This document shows, in pieces, positions 16,561 to 26,510 of a stretch of DNA of 53,107 bases; within the stretch, counting starts at the first letter, position 1, and the number at the start of each line of letters is the position of its first letter. Location of the stretch: the NCBI RefSeq assembly GCF_001898315.1, contig NZ_MKTQ01000019.1:1-53107 (forward strand), given 5' to 3'. A program made the translations under genes and the position numbers. The notes under the pieces were generated by a model. That model was not told the origin of the DNA and ran no database searches. It saw only the letters and a list, made by a program, of their open reading frames with translations. This DNA comes from Microbacterium sp. 70-16. GTDB taxonomy: Bacteria > Actinomycetota > Actinomycetes > Actinomycetales > Microbacteriaceae.

Positions 16561-18138
16561 GTGACCGATCTGGCCACGAAATCCGAGTCCGACGGCTCGA
16601 CGGAGGCTTCGTCGACCATGGGCGAGACGGGCCTCGAGCCCGCTACGACGGCGACGGCTGTGCTGGATGCCCCGGCATCCGCCGCCCTGCCTGCCGGTGA
16701 TACCGCGCTCGCGACGCAGGCGTTCGACACCGGTTCGGGCGCCTCAGGCACGTCAGGCACAGGCACCGGCCCCGTGCAGTGGGCTCCGGCGGAGCCCGCA
16801 CCCCGCAAGAAGCGTCTCTGGCTGTGGATCGGCGCGCCCGTCGCGGTGCTCACCGCCGGCGCGGTCGCCGCGTCGCTCGTGCTGATCGCCCCCGGCACCG
16901 CCGTCGCGGGCGTGCCCGTCGGGTTCATGACGGCAGGCGCCGCGACCGACGCGATCACGCAGCGACTGGCTGACACCACGCTCGTCCTCGGCGCGGGCGG
17001 CCCCAGCATCACGGGCGCCGAGCTCGGCGCGACCGTCGATGCGGCCGCCATCGCCGAAGAGGCGTTCGCCGACCGCCCCATGTGGAACATCGGCCAGTGG
17101 GGCGGCGACGCGATCGACGCCCAGGTCACGGTGGATGCCGCGACCGCCACGGCCGCGCTGCGCGCCGCACTGCCCGCCGACTACGTCGACCCCGTCGGGG
17201 CATCCGTCGCCTTCGACGGCACGTCGTTCGTGGTGACTCCGGCTGTCGCCGGCACCGGCATCGACGTCGACGCGATCACGACCGCACTGCACGACGCGTT
17301 CGTCGCGGGCGAGACGTCGGTCACGATCGACCCGACCCCGAGTTCGATCGACGCCGTCGCGACCACCGACGCGGCCCAGGCGATCGCCGACAGCGCCAAC
17401 GCGATGCTCGCGACCGTCGGCTTCTACGTCGGCGACGAGCGCACCGTCCCCGTCGACGCGGCGACAGCCGCGAGCTGGATCACGATCACCGCCGACGACG
17501 CGGGCACGTTCTCGCTGACGGCGGATGCCTCGAAGATCCAGCCCGTCGTCGACACGCTGCAGCCGCTCGTCGACCGCGCCGCCGCGAACGGCACCGTCAT
17601 CACCAACTCCGACGGCACCGTGCTCGAGACCACCGTCGCCGGTGCCGACGGCCGCGTGCTGGGCGACACGAGCACCGTCGCGCAGGACTTCGCCAACCAG
17701 CTCGCCGACGGCAACAGCGCATTCGCGCTGCCGGTCGAGGTGACGCCGGCGGTCACGACGACCCTGGCGCGCGTGCTCGAGGTCGACCTCAGCGAGCAGC
17801 GGCTGTACCTCAAGGAGAACGACGTCGTCGTGGATTCGTGGCTGATCTCGAGCGGCGAGTCGCGCTCCCCCACGATCACGGGCCACTACCGCGTGAACAG
17901 CCACTACCGCGTGCAGACCATGAGCTCGACCTCGGCAACCGACCCGTACTGGAACTACGAGGTCCCCAACATCGAGTGGATCATGTACTTCAACGGCAGC
18001 CAGGCGTTCCACGGCGTGTACTGGCACAACAACTTCGGCACCGCGATGAGCCACGGCTGCGTCGGCATGCCCAACTACCGCGCCAAGCAGATCTACGACT
18101 GGGCCCCCAACGGCGCCGACGTCTGGATCCACGCCTGA
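16561..18138 (+). CDS. membrane-anchored L,D-transpeptidase (YkuD type)
   Basis: The 525-aa protein forms 3-3 peptidoglycan cross-links or attaches proteins to the wall. It has a Thr/Ala-rich cytoplasmic part (1-80), one transmembrane helix after RKKRLW (about 86-108), and about 280 residues resembling the putative peptidoglycan-binding repeat (PG-binding 4). The C-terminal YkuD domain starts near residue 405 (RVLEVDLSEQRLYL). The catalytic motif is SHGCVGMPN with Cys500 and His498. I chose GTG 16561 because a GGGGGGTG ribosome site precedes it; the frame is open to a GTG at 16468. A very stable terminator follows the stop. Confidence 0.93.
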   Translation: MTDLATKSESDGSTEASSTMGETGLEPATTATAVLDAPASAALPAGDTALATQAFDTGSGASGTSGTGTGPVQWAPAEPAPRKKRLWLWIGAPVAVLTAGAVAASLVLIAPGTAVAGVPVGFMTAGAATDAITQRLADTTLVLGAGGPSITGAELGATVDAAAIAEEAFADRPMWNIGQWGGDAIDAQVTVDAATATAALRAALPADYVDPVGASVAFDGTSFVVTPAVAGTGIDVDAITTALHDAFVAGETSVTIDPTPSSIDAVATTDAAQAIADSANAMLATVGFYVGDERTVPVDAATAASWITITADDAGTFSLTADASKIQPVVDTLQPLVDRAAANGTVITNSDGTVLETTVAGADGRVLGDTSTVAQDFANQLADGNSAFALPVEVTPAVTTTLARVLEVDLSEQRLYLKENDVVVDSWLISSGESRSPTITGHYRVNSHYRVQTMSSTSATDPYWNYEVPNIEWIMYFNGSQAFHGVYWHNNFGTAMSHGCVGMPNYRAKQIYDWAPNGADVWIHA

Positions 18139-18156
18139 GCTTCACGCCGTTCAGCT

Positions 18157-18201
18157 GGCGGGAGGTGCTGTCTCCCGTCGCGGGAGGCAGCACCTCCCGC
18201 C
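18157..18201 (+). terminator. strong terminator after the L,D-transpeptidase gene
   Basis: Twenty-one-base arms (18157-18177 and 18181-18201) with a 3-nt loop and one wobble pair start 18 bp past the stop. There is no U tract. The stem is built around GGCGGGAGGTGCTG and CAGCACCTCCCGCC. Confidence 0.85.
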
Positions 18202-18211
18202 ATGTTGACGC

Positions 18212-18270
18212 GTGCTCAGCGCTGCGGGCGGGGCCCGTCGGTGCTCAGCGCTGCGGGGCGGGGCCCGTCG
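18212..18270. repeat. tandem duplication of the end of the lacI remnant
   Basis: A 29-base unit starting GTGCTCAGCGCTGCGG (18212-18240) is repeated at 18241-18270 with one inserted G. The second copy contains the last codons of the lacI-type remnant, so the first looks like a local duplication of a gene end. Confidence 0.85.
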
Positions 18271-18406
18271 AGCCGCGCGGATTCAGCGTCGGCGTAGAGT
18301 CGAGGAACGCGCCAGGCTCGGCGCCGTCGATGACGGCGAACAGTCGCCGTGCGACGTGGGCGCCTGTCGCGACGACGTCGTGGCTGAGGGCGGTCAGCGG
18401 CGGCAG
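18245..18406 (-). pseudogene. 3' fragment of a LacI-family regulator gene
   Basis: The minus strand encodes about 53 residues ending RGSTGPAPQR and a stop. Their course (LPPLTAL, then VARRLFAVIDGAEP, then LNPRGSTGPAP) matches the last 50 or so residues of LacI-type sugar regulators. The DNA-binding part and most of the effector domain are missing. Homology ends abruptly near 18406, where a plus-strand gene end begins, so this is a deletion remnant and not a functional regulator. Confidence 0.75.
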
Positions 18407-18413
18407 CGTGTGC

Positions 18414-18602
18414 TCGACCGGCGACACCGGCTCGACGAGCGGCACCGGCTCGACGAGCGGCACCGGCGCTGCGGCATCCGGCACGCTCAGCGCGACCGGT
18501 GGCGACGCTGCCGCACTCTCGCCGGTCCTGATAATCGCCGCGCTCCTGCTGTCGGCCGGCCTCGGCGCGGTGCGCGTGGCTCGACGGGCGTCCCGCGCCT
18601 GA
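18414..18602 (+). pseudogene. 3' fragment of a sortase-anchored surface protein gene
   Basis: The plus strand encodes about 62 residues: a Gly/Ser/Thr linker (GSTSGTGSTSGTG), a sorting-type motif LSATGG, a hydrophobic stretch (VLIIAALLLSAGLGA) and the basic tail RVARRASRA, then stop. This is the layout of a cell-wall sorting signal. No start codon with ribosome site or surface domain lies upstream; homology stops near 18414, against the lacI remnant. It is probably the tail of a deleted gene. Confidence 0.7.
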
Positions 18603-18620
18603 CGCGCCGCCGCGACGTTC

Positions 18621-18675
18621 CGAGGAGCGCAAATGGCTCCGATTCCCCGCGATCGGCAGCCATTTGCGCTCCTCG
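18621..18675. repeat. palindromic element family B, copy 1
   Basis: CGAGGAGCGCAAATGGC (18621-18637) and its exact reverse complement (18659-18675) flank a 21-nt spacer with a small inner stem (CCGAT/ATCGG). The same arms recur at 43669-43723 with one mismatch. Confidence 0.85.
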
Positions 18676-18699
18676 AACGGTGCACGCGCCGCCCCAACG

Positions 18700-18736
18700 A
18701 GAAGGGGTCCGGATGCCAGGCATCCGGACCCCTTCT
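18700..18736 (-). terminator. icd terminator
   Basis: Perfect 18-base arms (AGAAGGGGTCCGGATGCC at 18700-18717 and its complement at 18719-18736) with a single-base loop begin 17 bp after the icd stop on the minus strand. Confidence 0.85.
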
Positions 18737-18752
18737 TAGCGTGGGCGCGCGA

Positions 18753-20969
<2,217 letters not shown>

Positions 20970-21030
20970 GCGTGAACTCTCTCTGTGAGCGTCGAGGGGT
21001 CGGGGTCCAGCCTACCGCACCGCGTGAAAG

Positions 21031-21048
21031 TATCTCGATGTCGAGATA
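21031..21048. promoter_or_regulatory. operator-like palindrome upstream of icd
   Basis: TATCTCGATGTCGAGATA has perfect 8-bp arms around a 2-bp centre. Eighteen bases from here (21033-21050) recur identically at 39446-39463 in front of sucC. It is between icd and the divergent acetyltransferase gene, so either could be controlled. Confidence 0.65.
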
Positions 21049-21132
21049 TCTCCCGCGGGACTGACTGCGACCATCGTCTAGAGAGTGAAAACCCTCATGC
21101 CACGGCAAGGTTTGACCGGGTAGCCTGGCCCC

Positions 21133-21585
21133 ATGACCGAACTGCGCCTGGTGGAACTGTCTGCTTCGACGATCGTCGCGGTCAACATGCTGTCGCTCAA
21201 GCCAGGTCAGGAGCAGTTCATCGCGCCGACCAGCTACGCCGTCGCCGGCGCCGTCGTGAACCCCGCGACGGCATGGCAGCGCGTCGTGCTCGACGGTGAC
21301 GAGGTCGTCGGCTTCATCAGTGCGAACTTCGATGCGGATGCCGTGCAAGAGCGCTTCCGCTCGGTGCTGTGGCGCATCAACGTCGACGCCGATGACCAGG
21401 GCCGCGGCGTCGGCCGGTTCGCGGTCGAGCAGCTCATCGAAGAGGCCCGCCACCGCGGCATGGACCGCGTCGACGTCATCTACGAGGCCGGCCAGGGCGG
21501 CCCCGAGGTGTTCTTCACGCGCGTCGGGTTCGTGCCGGTCGGCGAGACCGAGTACGGCGAGGTCGTCGCCGAAGTCCTCCTCTGA
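21133..21585 (+). CDS. GNAT-family N-acetyltransferase
   Basis: The 150-aa protein has the GNAT acetyl-CoA site VDADDQGRGVGRFAVEQLI at about residues 78-96. The preceding strand RVVLDGDEVVGFISANFD and the C-terminal FFTRVGFVPVGETEYGEVV complete the fold. Its shape is close to diamine or aminoglycoside-type acetyltransferases, but the substrate cannot be told. It is divergent from icd with a 163-bp shared upstream region. The start is ATG 21133, and I see no clear ribosome site. Confidence 0.85.
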   Translation: MTELRLVELSASTIVAVNMLSLKPGQEQFIAPTSYAVAGAVVNPATAWQRVVLDGDEVVGFISANFDADAVQERFRSVLWRINVDADDQGRGVGRFAVEQLIEEARHRGMDRVDVIYEAGQGGPEVFFTRVGFVPVGETEYGEVVAEVLL

Positions 21586-21586
21586 C

Positions 21587-21646
21587 CCGGCATCCCGCCG
21601 CTGTTCGTCTCGTCGCTGCGCTGACTCCGGCATCCTGCCGCTGTTC
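21587..21646. repeat. 20-bp direct repeat after the acetyltransferase gene
   Basis: CCGGCATCCCGCCGCTGTTC (21587-21606) is repeated with one change at 21627-21646, exactly 40 bp apart. It begins two bases after the stop codon and runs into the palindrome at 21649-21724. Confidence 0.8.
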
Positions 21647-21648
21647 CG

Positions 21649-21724
21649 TGTCCCACTTACGGCACACCATGTCCCACTTTCGGTTGCTCCCACGCCTGCG
21701 AAGCAACCGAAAGTGGGACATGGT
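21649..21724. repeat. palindromic element family C
   Basis: Perfect 23-bp arms (21666-21688 and 21702-21724), containing TGTCCCACTTTCGG, enclose a 13-nt loop. A further direct copy, TGTCCCACTTACGG, lies at 21649-21662, so the element has two direct and one inverted copy. It separates convergent genes and ends eight bases from the ABC-exporter stop codon, so it may terminate both. Confidence 0.8.
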
Positions 21725-21731
21725 TCGGTGA

Positions 21732-23549
21732 TCAGACCAGCGAGTCCTGCCAGGCGGCGTGCAGCTGCGCGAACTTGCCGGTGCCGGCGATGAGCGCGGC
21801 GGGGGCGTCGTCCTCGATGATGCGGCCGTGCTCCATCACGAGCACGCGGTCGGCGATCGCGACCGTCGACAGGCGGTGCGCGATGATGATCGCCGTCCGG
21901 TCTGCCAGCAGCGTCTGCAGGGCATCCTGAATCTGCCGCTCACTCGGGATGTCCAGCGACGCGGTCGCCTCATCCAGGATCAGCACGGCGGGGTTCGCGA
22001 GGAACGCGCGCGCGAACGAGATCAGCTGTCGCTGCCCCGCCGAGACACGCCCGCCGCGCTTGTTCACGTCGGTGCCGTACCCATCGGGCAGGCGCTCGAT
22101 GAAGGCATCCGCCCCCACCGCCCGCGCGGCGGCCTTGATCTCTTCGAGCGTCGCGTCGGGCTTGCCGAGCGCGATGTTGTCGGCGACCGTTCCGCTGAAC
22201 AGATACGCCTCCTGCGTGACCATGACGATCGCGCGGCGCAGGTCCTTCGGGTGCAGCGATCGCAGGTCGACCCCGTCGAGGGTCACCGCTCCGCGCGTCG
22301 GGTCGTAGAACCGCGACACGAGTTTCGCGAGCGTCGACTTGCCCGCACCGGTCGTGCCGACGAGGGCGATCGTCTGCCCGGCGGGGATGTCGAGCGAGAA
22401 GTCGGGCAGGATCGTGCGCTCGTCCGAGTACCCGAACACGACGTCGCGGAACTCGACGTGCCCGCGCGACTCCCACAGGTCGACGGGGTGCACCGGATCG
22501 GGCACGGTCGGCTGCTCGTCGAGCACGCCCGACACCTTCTCGAGTGCGGCGGTCGCCGACTGGTAGGAGTTCAGGAACATCGCCACCTCCTGCAGCGGCG
22601 AGAAGAAGTTGCGCACGTACAGGACGGCCGCCAGCAGCGTGCCGACCAGCAGCGAACCGTCGGTGACGCGGATGCCTCCCCACAGCAGCACGCCGGCGAC
22701 GGCGAACGCGGAGACGGCCATCATGCCGGGCTCGAACGTGCCGAACAGCCGCAGCGACCGCATGTTCACGTCGCGGTACTGGCCCGACAGGTCGCCGAAC
22801 TCGTCGTCGTTGCGCTCTTCCTTGCGGAACGCCTTGACGGCGCGGATGCCCGTCATCGTCTCGACGAACTTGACGATGACCTTCGCGCTCACGACCCGCG
22901 ACTCGCGGTACGCGCGCTGCGAGTTGAGGTAGAACCACCGCATCAGGAAGAACAGCGGGATGCCCGCGACAGCGAGCACGACGCCCGAGCGCCAGTCGAT
23001 CAGCAGCAGCGCGACGAGCGTGAAAGCGCCGTAGAGCACGCCCGAGACGAGTTCGTTGAGACCGCCGTCGAGCAGTTCGCGGATCGAGTCGAGGTCGCTC
23101 GTCTGGCGCGAGATGATGCGCCCCGACGTATACGACTCGTGGAATTCAAGGCTCAGCCGCTGTGTGTGCACGAAGATCCGCTTGCGCAGATCGAGCAGGA
23201 CGGCCTGGGTCAGCCGCGCCGAGACGACGGCGTACCAGCCGATCAGCGCGGCGCCGCCGGCGCCCGCGACGAGATATACCGCGACGATCATGAACGTCGG
23301 CATCCAGTCGCCGTGATCGATCACCTGCGGCAGCGCCTGGTTCAGACCGAACGCGATCAGCGCGGGTCCGGCGACCCGCAGCGCCGTCGAGACGACGAGG
23401 ACAGCGCCCGCGAGCACGAGCTGCCAGCGCAGCGGCGACACGAGCGAGCCGAGCAGCCGCAGTGAGCGCTTGCGAATGGCGCGCGACTCTTCGCGCGTGT
23501 AGTCCGACCGGTCTTCGCCGGTCGTTCCTGCGACGGATGCCGTGGTCAT
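21732..23549 (-). CDS. ABC exporter half-transporter, catalytically complete subunit
   Basis: The 605-aa protein fuses a six-helix exporter domain (about residues 30-320) to an ATPase domain (about 365-595). It has Walker [10 protein letters not shown], signature RVSAGQRQ and Walker [13 protein letters not shown] with the catalytic Glu. The preceding gene overlaps by four bases and encodes the partner with a degenerate site, so the two should form a heterodimeric multidrug- or lipid-type exporter (TM287/288, LmrCD style). The substrate is unknown. Confidence 0.93.
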   Translation of the reverse strand: MTTASVAGTTGEDRSDYTREESRAIRKRSLRLLGSLVSPLRWQLVLAGAVLVVSTALRVAGPALIAFGLNQALPQVIDHGDWMPTFMIVAVYLVAGAGGAALIGWYAVVSARLTQAVLLDLRKRIFVHTQRLSLEFHESYTSGRIISRQTSDLDSIRELLDGGLNELVSGVLYGAFTLVALLLIDWRSGVVLAVAGIPLFFLMRWFYLNSQRAYRESRVVSAKVIVKFVETMTGIRAVKAFRKEERNDDEFGDLSGQYRDVNMRSLRLFGTFEPGMMAVSAFAVAGVLLWGGIRVTDGSLLVGTLLAAVLYVRNFFSPLQEVAMFLNSYQSATAALEKVSGVLDEQPTVPDPVHPVDLWESRGHVEFRDVVFGYSDERTILPDFSLDIPAGQTIALVGTTGAGKSTLAKLVSRFYDPTRGAVTLDGVDLRSLHPKDLRRAIVMVTQEAYLFSGTVADNIALGKPDATLEEIKAAARAVGADAFIERLPDGYGTDVNKRGGRVSAGQRQLISFARAFLANPAVLILDEATASLDIPSERQIQDALQTLLADRTAIIIAHRLSTVAIADRVLVMEHGRIIEDDAPAALIAGTGKFAQLHAAWQDSLV

Positions 23550-25450
23550 CGCGCCACCTCCTCACTCGTGCGGACGGGTCTGGTGTCGGTCTCTTCGCGG
23601 TGTGCCGCACCCTCGCGCTCGGCATCCTCAAGGCTTGAGATGACGTGCCGGTAGTGGTCGGACGTGCGCAGCAGGTCGCTGTGCGTGCCGACCGCCGTGA
23701 TGCGGCCCGACTCGAGCAGCGCGACGCGGTCGGCCAGCATGACGGTCGACGGACGGTGCGCGATCACGAGGGTCGTCGTGTCTTGCATGACCTCGCGCAG
23801 CGCGTCTTCGACGAGCGCCTCGGTCTCCACGTCGAGCGCCGACAGCGGGTCATCGAGCACGAGAACGGCCGGGCGGGCCGCGACGGCGCGCGCGAGCGCG
23901 AGGCGCTGGCGCTGGCCGCCCGAGAGCGACAGTCCCTCTTCACCGATGATCGTGTCGACCCCCTGCGGCAGGTCGTCGACGAAGCCGGCCTGGGCGACCG
24001 CGAGCGCTTCGCGCAGCACGGCATCCGCCGCTGCGCTGCCGAGCTCGAGGTCTTCGCGGCCGAGCAGCACGTTCTCGCGCACGGTCTGCGAGAACAGCGT
24101 CGAGTCCTCGAACGCCATGCCGACGTGGGTGCGCAGCTCGTGCAGGCTCAGCTCGCGCACGTCGACGCCGTCGATCGTGACGCGGCCGCCCGTGACGTCG
24201 TAGAGGCGCGCGGGCAGGGTCGTCAGGGTCGTCTTGCCCGAACCGGTGAGCCCGACGAGCGCCATCGTCTCGCCCGGGATGAGCGTCAGGTCGATGCCGT
24301 CGAGCAGATCGCGTTCGGATGCCGCGGCATCCTGATACCGGAAGTGCACGCCCTCGAACGCGAGCGCGCCGCGCGGCTCGGAGATCGTCTGCGGCTGCGC
24401 GGGGTCGGTGATCGTGTTCTGCTCATCGAACACCTCGAAGATGCGGTCGGTCGCGGTGCGCGCGTCGAGCAGGAACGAGAACAGGAACCCGATCGACTCC
24501 ATGGGCCAGCGCAGCACGGTCGCCATCGCGAAGAACGCGACGAGCTCGGCGACCTGCAGCTGCCCGGTCTGGGCCAGCGCGATGCCGACGCCGAGGCACA
24601 GCGCGAAAGCGAGGTCGGGCAGCAGCACGAGCCAGAACCAGATCCAGCCCACCGCGCCGGCCTTGCGAAGCTCGGTCTGCCGCAGCGTCTCGGCCTGACG
24701 GGTGAACTTGACAAGGGCGTGCTTGCCGCGGCCGAAGGCCTTGAGCACGCGGATGCCGTGGACCGACTCCTCGACGCTCGTCGCGAGGTCGCCTGCCTGG
24801 TCCTGACTCTGGCGCGCGAGCGTGCCGTACGTCTTCTCGAAGCGGTAGCCCGCGTACCACAGCGGCGCGCAGACGATCAGGAACGTGACCCCGAGGGCCC
24901 AGTGCCAGCGGAACAGCAGGGCCATGCCGATGATGATCGTCAGGACGTTGACGACCAGCAGCACGAGGCCGAACGCGAGCCAGCGGCGCAGCATGCTGAT
25001 GTCCTGCATCATGCGGCTGAGCAGCTGACCCGACTGCCAGCGGTCGTGGAAGGCGACCGGGAGGCGCTGCAGGCGCTCGTAGAACCCGGTGCGCATGTCG
25101 TACTCGACGGCGGTCGAGGGCCCCAGTACGAACCAACGGCGCAGCCACACCATGAGCGCTTCGAGCAGGCCGAGCACGAGGATGAGCGCGACTCCCCAGG
25201 TGAGCTGGGCGATGTCGCCCGAGGCGATCGGGCCCTGCACCAGCACTTCGAGCACGAGGGGGATCGACAGCGCGAGCAGGCTCGCGGCGAGCGCGCTGAC
25301 GGCACCCAACGTGAGCCGGCCCAGCACGGGCTTCGCGAACGGGTAGAGGCGGGCGAGGGCCCGCGGAGTGGAGAGCCTCTCGGTGGGCGGGGTGGTCGCG
25401 GTCGTCTGGGTGGACTGTGTGGTCTCGGTGGAGTCAGTGGAGGAGGTCAT
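23546..25450 (-). CDS. ABC exporter half-transporter, degenerate-site subunit
   Basis: The 634-aa partner has a Thr-rich N-terminus (residues 1-28), six transmembrane helices (about 40-320) and an ATPase domain (about 375-605). Walker A is GLTGSGKTT and the signature is [16 protein letters not shown]. The Walker B run reads [12 protein letters not shown], with Asp where the catalytic Glu usually stands. That change is the hallmark of the inactive half in asymmetric exporters. Its stop overlaps the next gene. A short leader ORF lies about 250 bp upstream. Confidence 0.93.
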   Translation of the reverse strand: MTSSTDSTETTQSTQTTATTPPTERLSTPRALARLYPFAKPVLGRLTLGAVSALAASLLALSIPLVLEVLVQGPIASGDIAQLTWGVALILVLGLLEALMVWLRRWFVLGPSTAVEYDMRTGFYERLQRLPVAFHDRWQSGQLLSRMMQDISMLRRWLAFGLVLLVVNVLTIIIGMALLFRWHWALGVTFLIVCAPLWYAGYRFEKTYGTLARQSQDQAGDLATSVEESVHGIRVLKAFGRGKHALVKFTRQAETLRQTELRKAGAVGWIWFWLVLLPDLAFALCLGVGIALAQTGQLQVAELVAFFAMATVLRWPMESIGFLFSFLLDARTATDRIFEVFDEQNTITDPAQPQTISEPRGALAFEGVHFRYQDAAASERDLLDGIDLTLIPGETMALVGLTGSGKTTLTTLPARLYDVTGGRVTIDGVDVRELSLHELRTHVGMAFEDSTLFSQTVRENVLLGREDLELGSAAADAVLREALAVAQAGFVDDLPQGVDTIIGEEGLSLSGGQRQRLALARAVAARPAVLVLDDPLSALDVETEALVEDALREVMQDTTTLVIAHRPSTVMLADRVALLESGRITAVGTHSDLLRTSDHYRHVISSLEDAEREGAAHREETDTRPVRTSEEVAR

Positions 25451-25562
25451 GGTCCCTGTGATGGCTCTGGTGTCTGTGGTGCGGATGCCGGGAGTGCGAG
25501 CCGGCGGTGTGTGTCGGTGGGATGTGTGCGGGGCGGTGTGCGGTGCCTGACGCGCGGGTCGG

Positions 25563-25598
25563 CGGTTCCTTGCGCGGTTCCTTGCGCGGTTGCTTGCG
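25563..25598. repeat. three tandem 12-bp repeats in the ABC-exporter leader
   Basis: CGGTTCCTTGCG occurs twice in tandem, followed by CGGTTGCTTGCG. The array lies between the leader ORF and the exporter start, in a stretch otherwise without a gene (25451-25701). Confidence 0.8.
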
Positions 25599-25701
25599 GC
25601 GGTTCGACGGCACAGCGGCGCACAGCGAGCCCCGTCAGGGGACGCTGGGGAACAACGCGGCGTGCGGCGGAACTATGCCACCGACGAGGAACGCGAGCGC
25701 G

Positions 25702-25773
25702 TTATCCCCTCAGCTCCCCGGCTCCGAACGGGCGGAGGACAGCGGGCTTCGTGATGACGATGGCCGTGGACAT
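25702..25773 (-). CDS. 23-aa leader peptide upstream of the ABC exporter
   Basis: ATG 25773 is preceded by a near-perfect GGAGGA site seven bases away and opens a 23-codon frame starting MSTAIVITKPAVLRPF and ending at TAA 25702. It is on the exporter's strand, with about 250 nt of leader after it that holds a CCCCTGACGGGG stem and tandem repeats. I infer a leader peptide for attenuation, as seen for antibiotic-inducible exporters. Strength of the ribosome site is the main evidence; expression is unproven. Confidence 0.5.
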   Translation of the reverse strand: MSTAIVITKPAVLRPFGAGELRG

Positions 25774-25927
25774 TGCTTCCTCCAGGGATCGGTGGGCGGG
25801 GACCGTCGCACCGGGTCACGGGCGACAGCCCTCCAGAATAGACCCGCACGTTCGCCGCGTGCAAGCCTCGGGTGGATGCCCGGTGCGGGGCATCCCTTGG
25901 CGCGGGCATCCCTCTGTGCGCCTGCAC

Positions 25928-25986
25928 TTCATCCGTCCCGACACGCGGCAAGGAGCGCGGCCGAGCTGCCGAACGGGACGGATGAA
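25928..25986. repeat. palindromic element family A, copy 2
   Basis: TTCATCCGTCCCG (25928-25940) and its exact complement (25974-25986) flank a 33-nt spacer, the same geometry as at 9402-9460. It lies just downstream of ogt on the minus strand. Apart from this palindrome and the leader ORF, I see no gene in 25451-26015. Confidence 0.85.
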
Positions 25987-26015
25987 CGCCGGGCGCCGCC
26001 GCCCGCGCGCTCGGG

Positions 26016-26510
26016 TCAGGCCGCCGGGCGCGCTTCGCGCGCGAGCAGCGCGCGCTTGACGTCGGTGCCCCACGCGAATCCGCCCATGCCGCCGCCCGTG
26101 CGCAGCACGCGGTGGCACGGCACGAACAGCGCGGGCGCGTTGCGCGCGCAGATGGATGCCGCGGCGCGCACCGCGCTCGGATGCCCGAGCGCGACGGCGA
26201 ACTCGGCGTAGGTCAGCGGTTGCCCCGGCTCGATGCGGCGCAGCGCCGCCCAGCCGGCGAGCTGCATCGCGGTGCCCGACTGGGCGACGGCGACCGTGTC
26301 GATCGCCGCGAGGTCGCCCGCGTAGTAGGCGGCGACGGCGTCCGCGGCATCCGTCGCACCGTCGCGGACGTCCGCCGGCGGGGTCTTGAGCCGGCCGAGG
26401 ATCGTCTCGGCGTCGTCGGTCCAGCCGCTCGCGAGGACGCGTTGGCGGTCGTCGGCGAGCAGGGTGAAGGCGCCGTCGGGGGTCTCGATGGTCTGGATCG
26501 TGGCGGTCAT
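26016..26510 (-). CDS. ogt: methylated-DNA-[protein]-cysteine S-methyltransferase
   Basis: It repairs O6-alkylguanine by irreversible transfer to its own cysteine. The 164-aa protein has the active-site motif [10 protein letters not shown] with Cys132. The usual context ([19 protein letters not shown] with the helix-turn-helix, and [17 protein letters not shown]) surrounds it. Its ATG overlaps the stop of the ada-alkA gene, so both alkylation-repair genes are co-expressed, probably under the Ada part of the upstream protein. Confidence 0.95.
   Translation of the reverse strand: MTATIQTIETPDGAFTLLADDRQRVLASGWTDDAETILGRLKTPPADVRDGATDAADAVAAYYAGDLAAIDTVAVAQSGTAMQLAGWAALRRIEPGQPLTYAEFAVALGHPSAVRAAASICARNAPALFVPCHRVLRTGGGMGGFAWGTDVKRALLAREARPAA

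Noticed and set aside
25507..26211. Plus-strand 234-codon frame between the exporter and ogt
   Set aside because: Composition is arginine/proline-rich shadow type, with no ribosome site and overlap of ogt on the other strand and of palindrome A.
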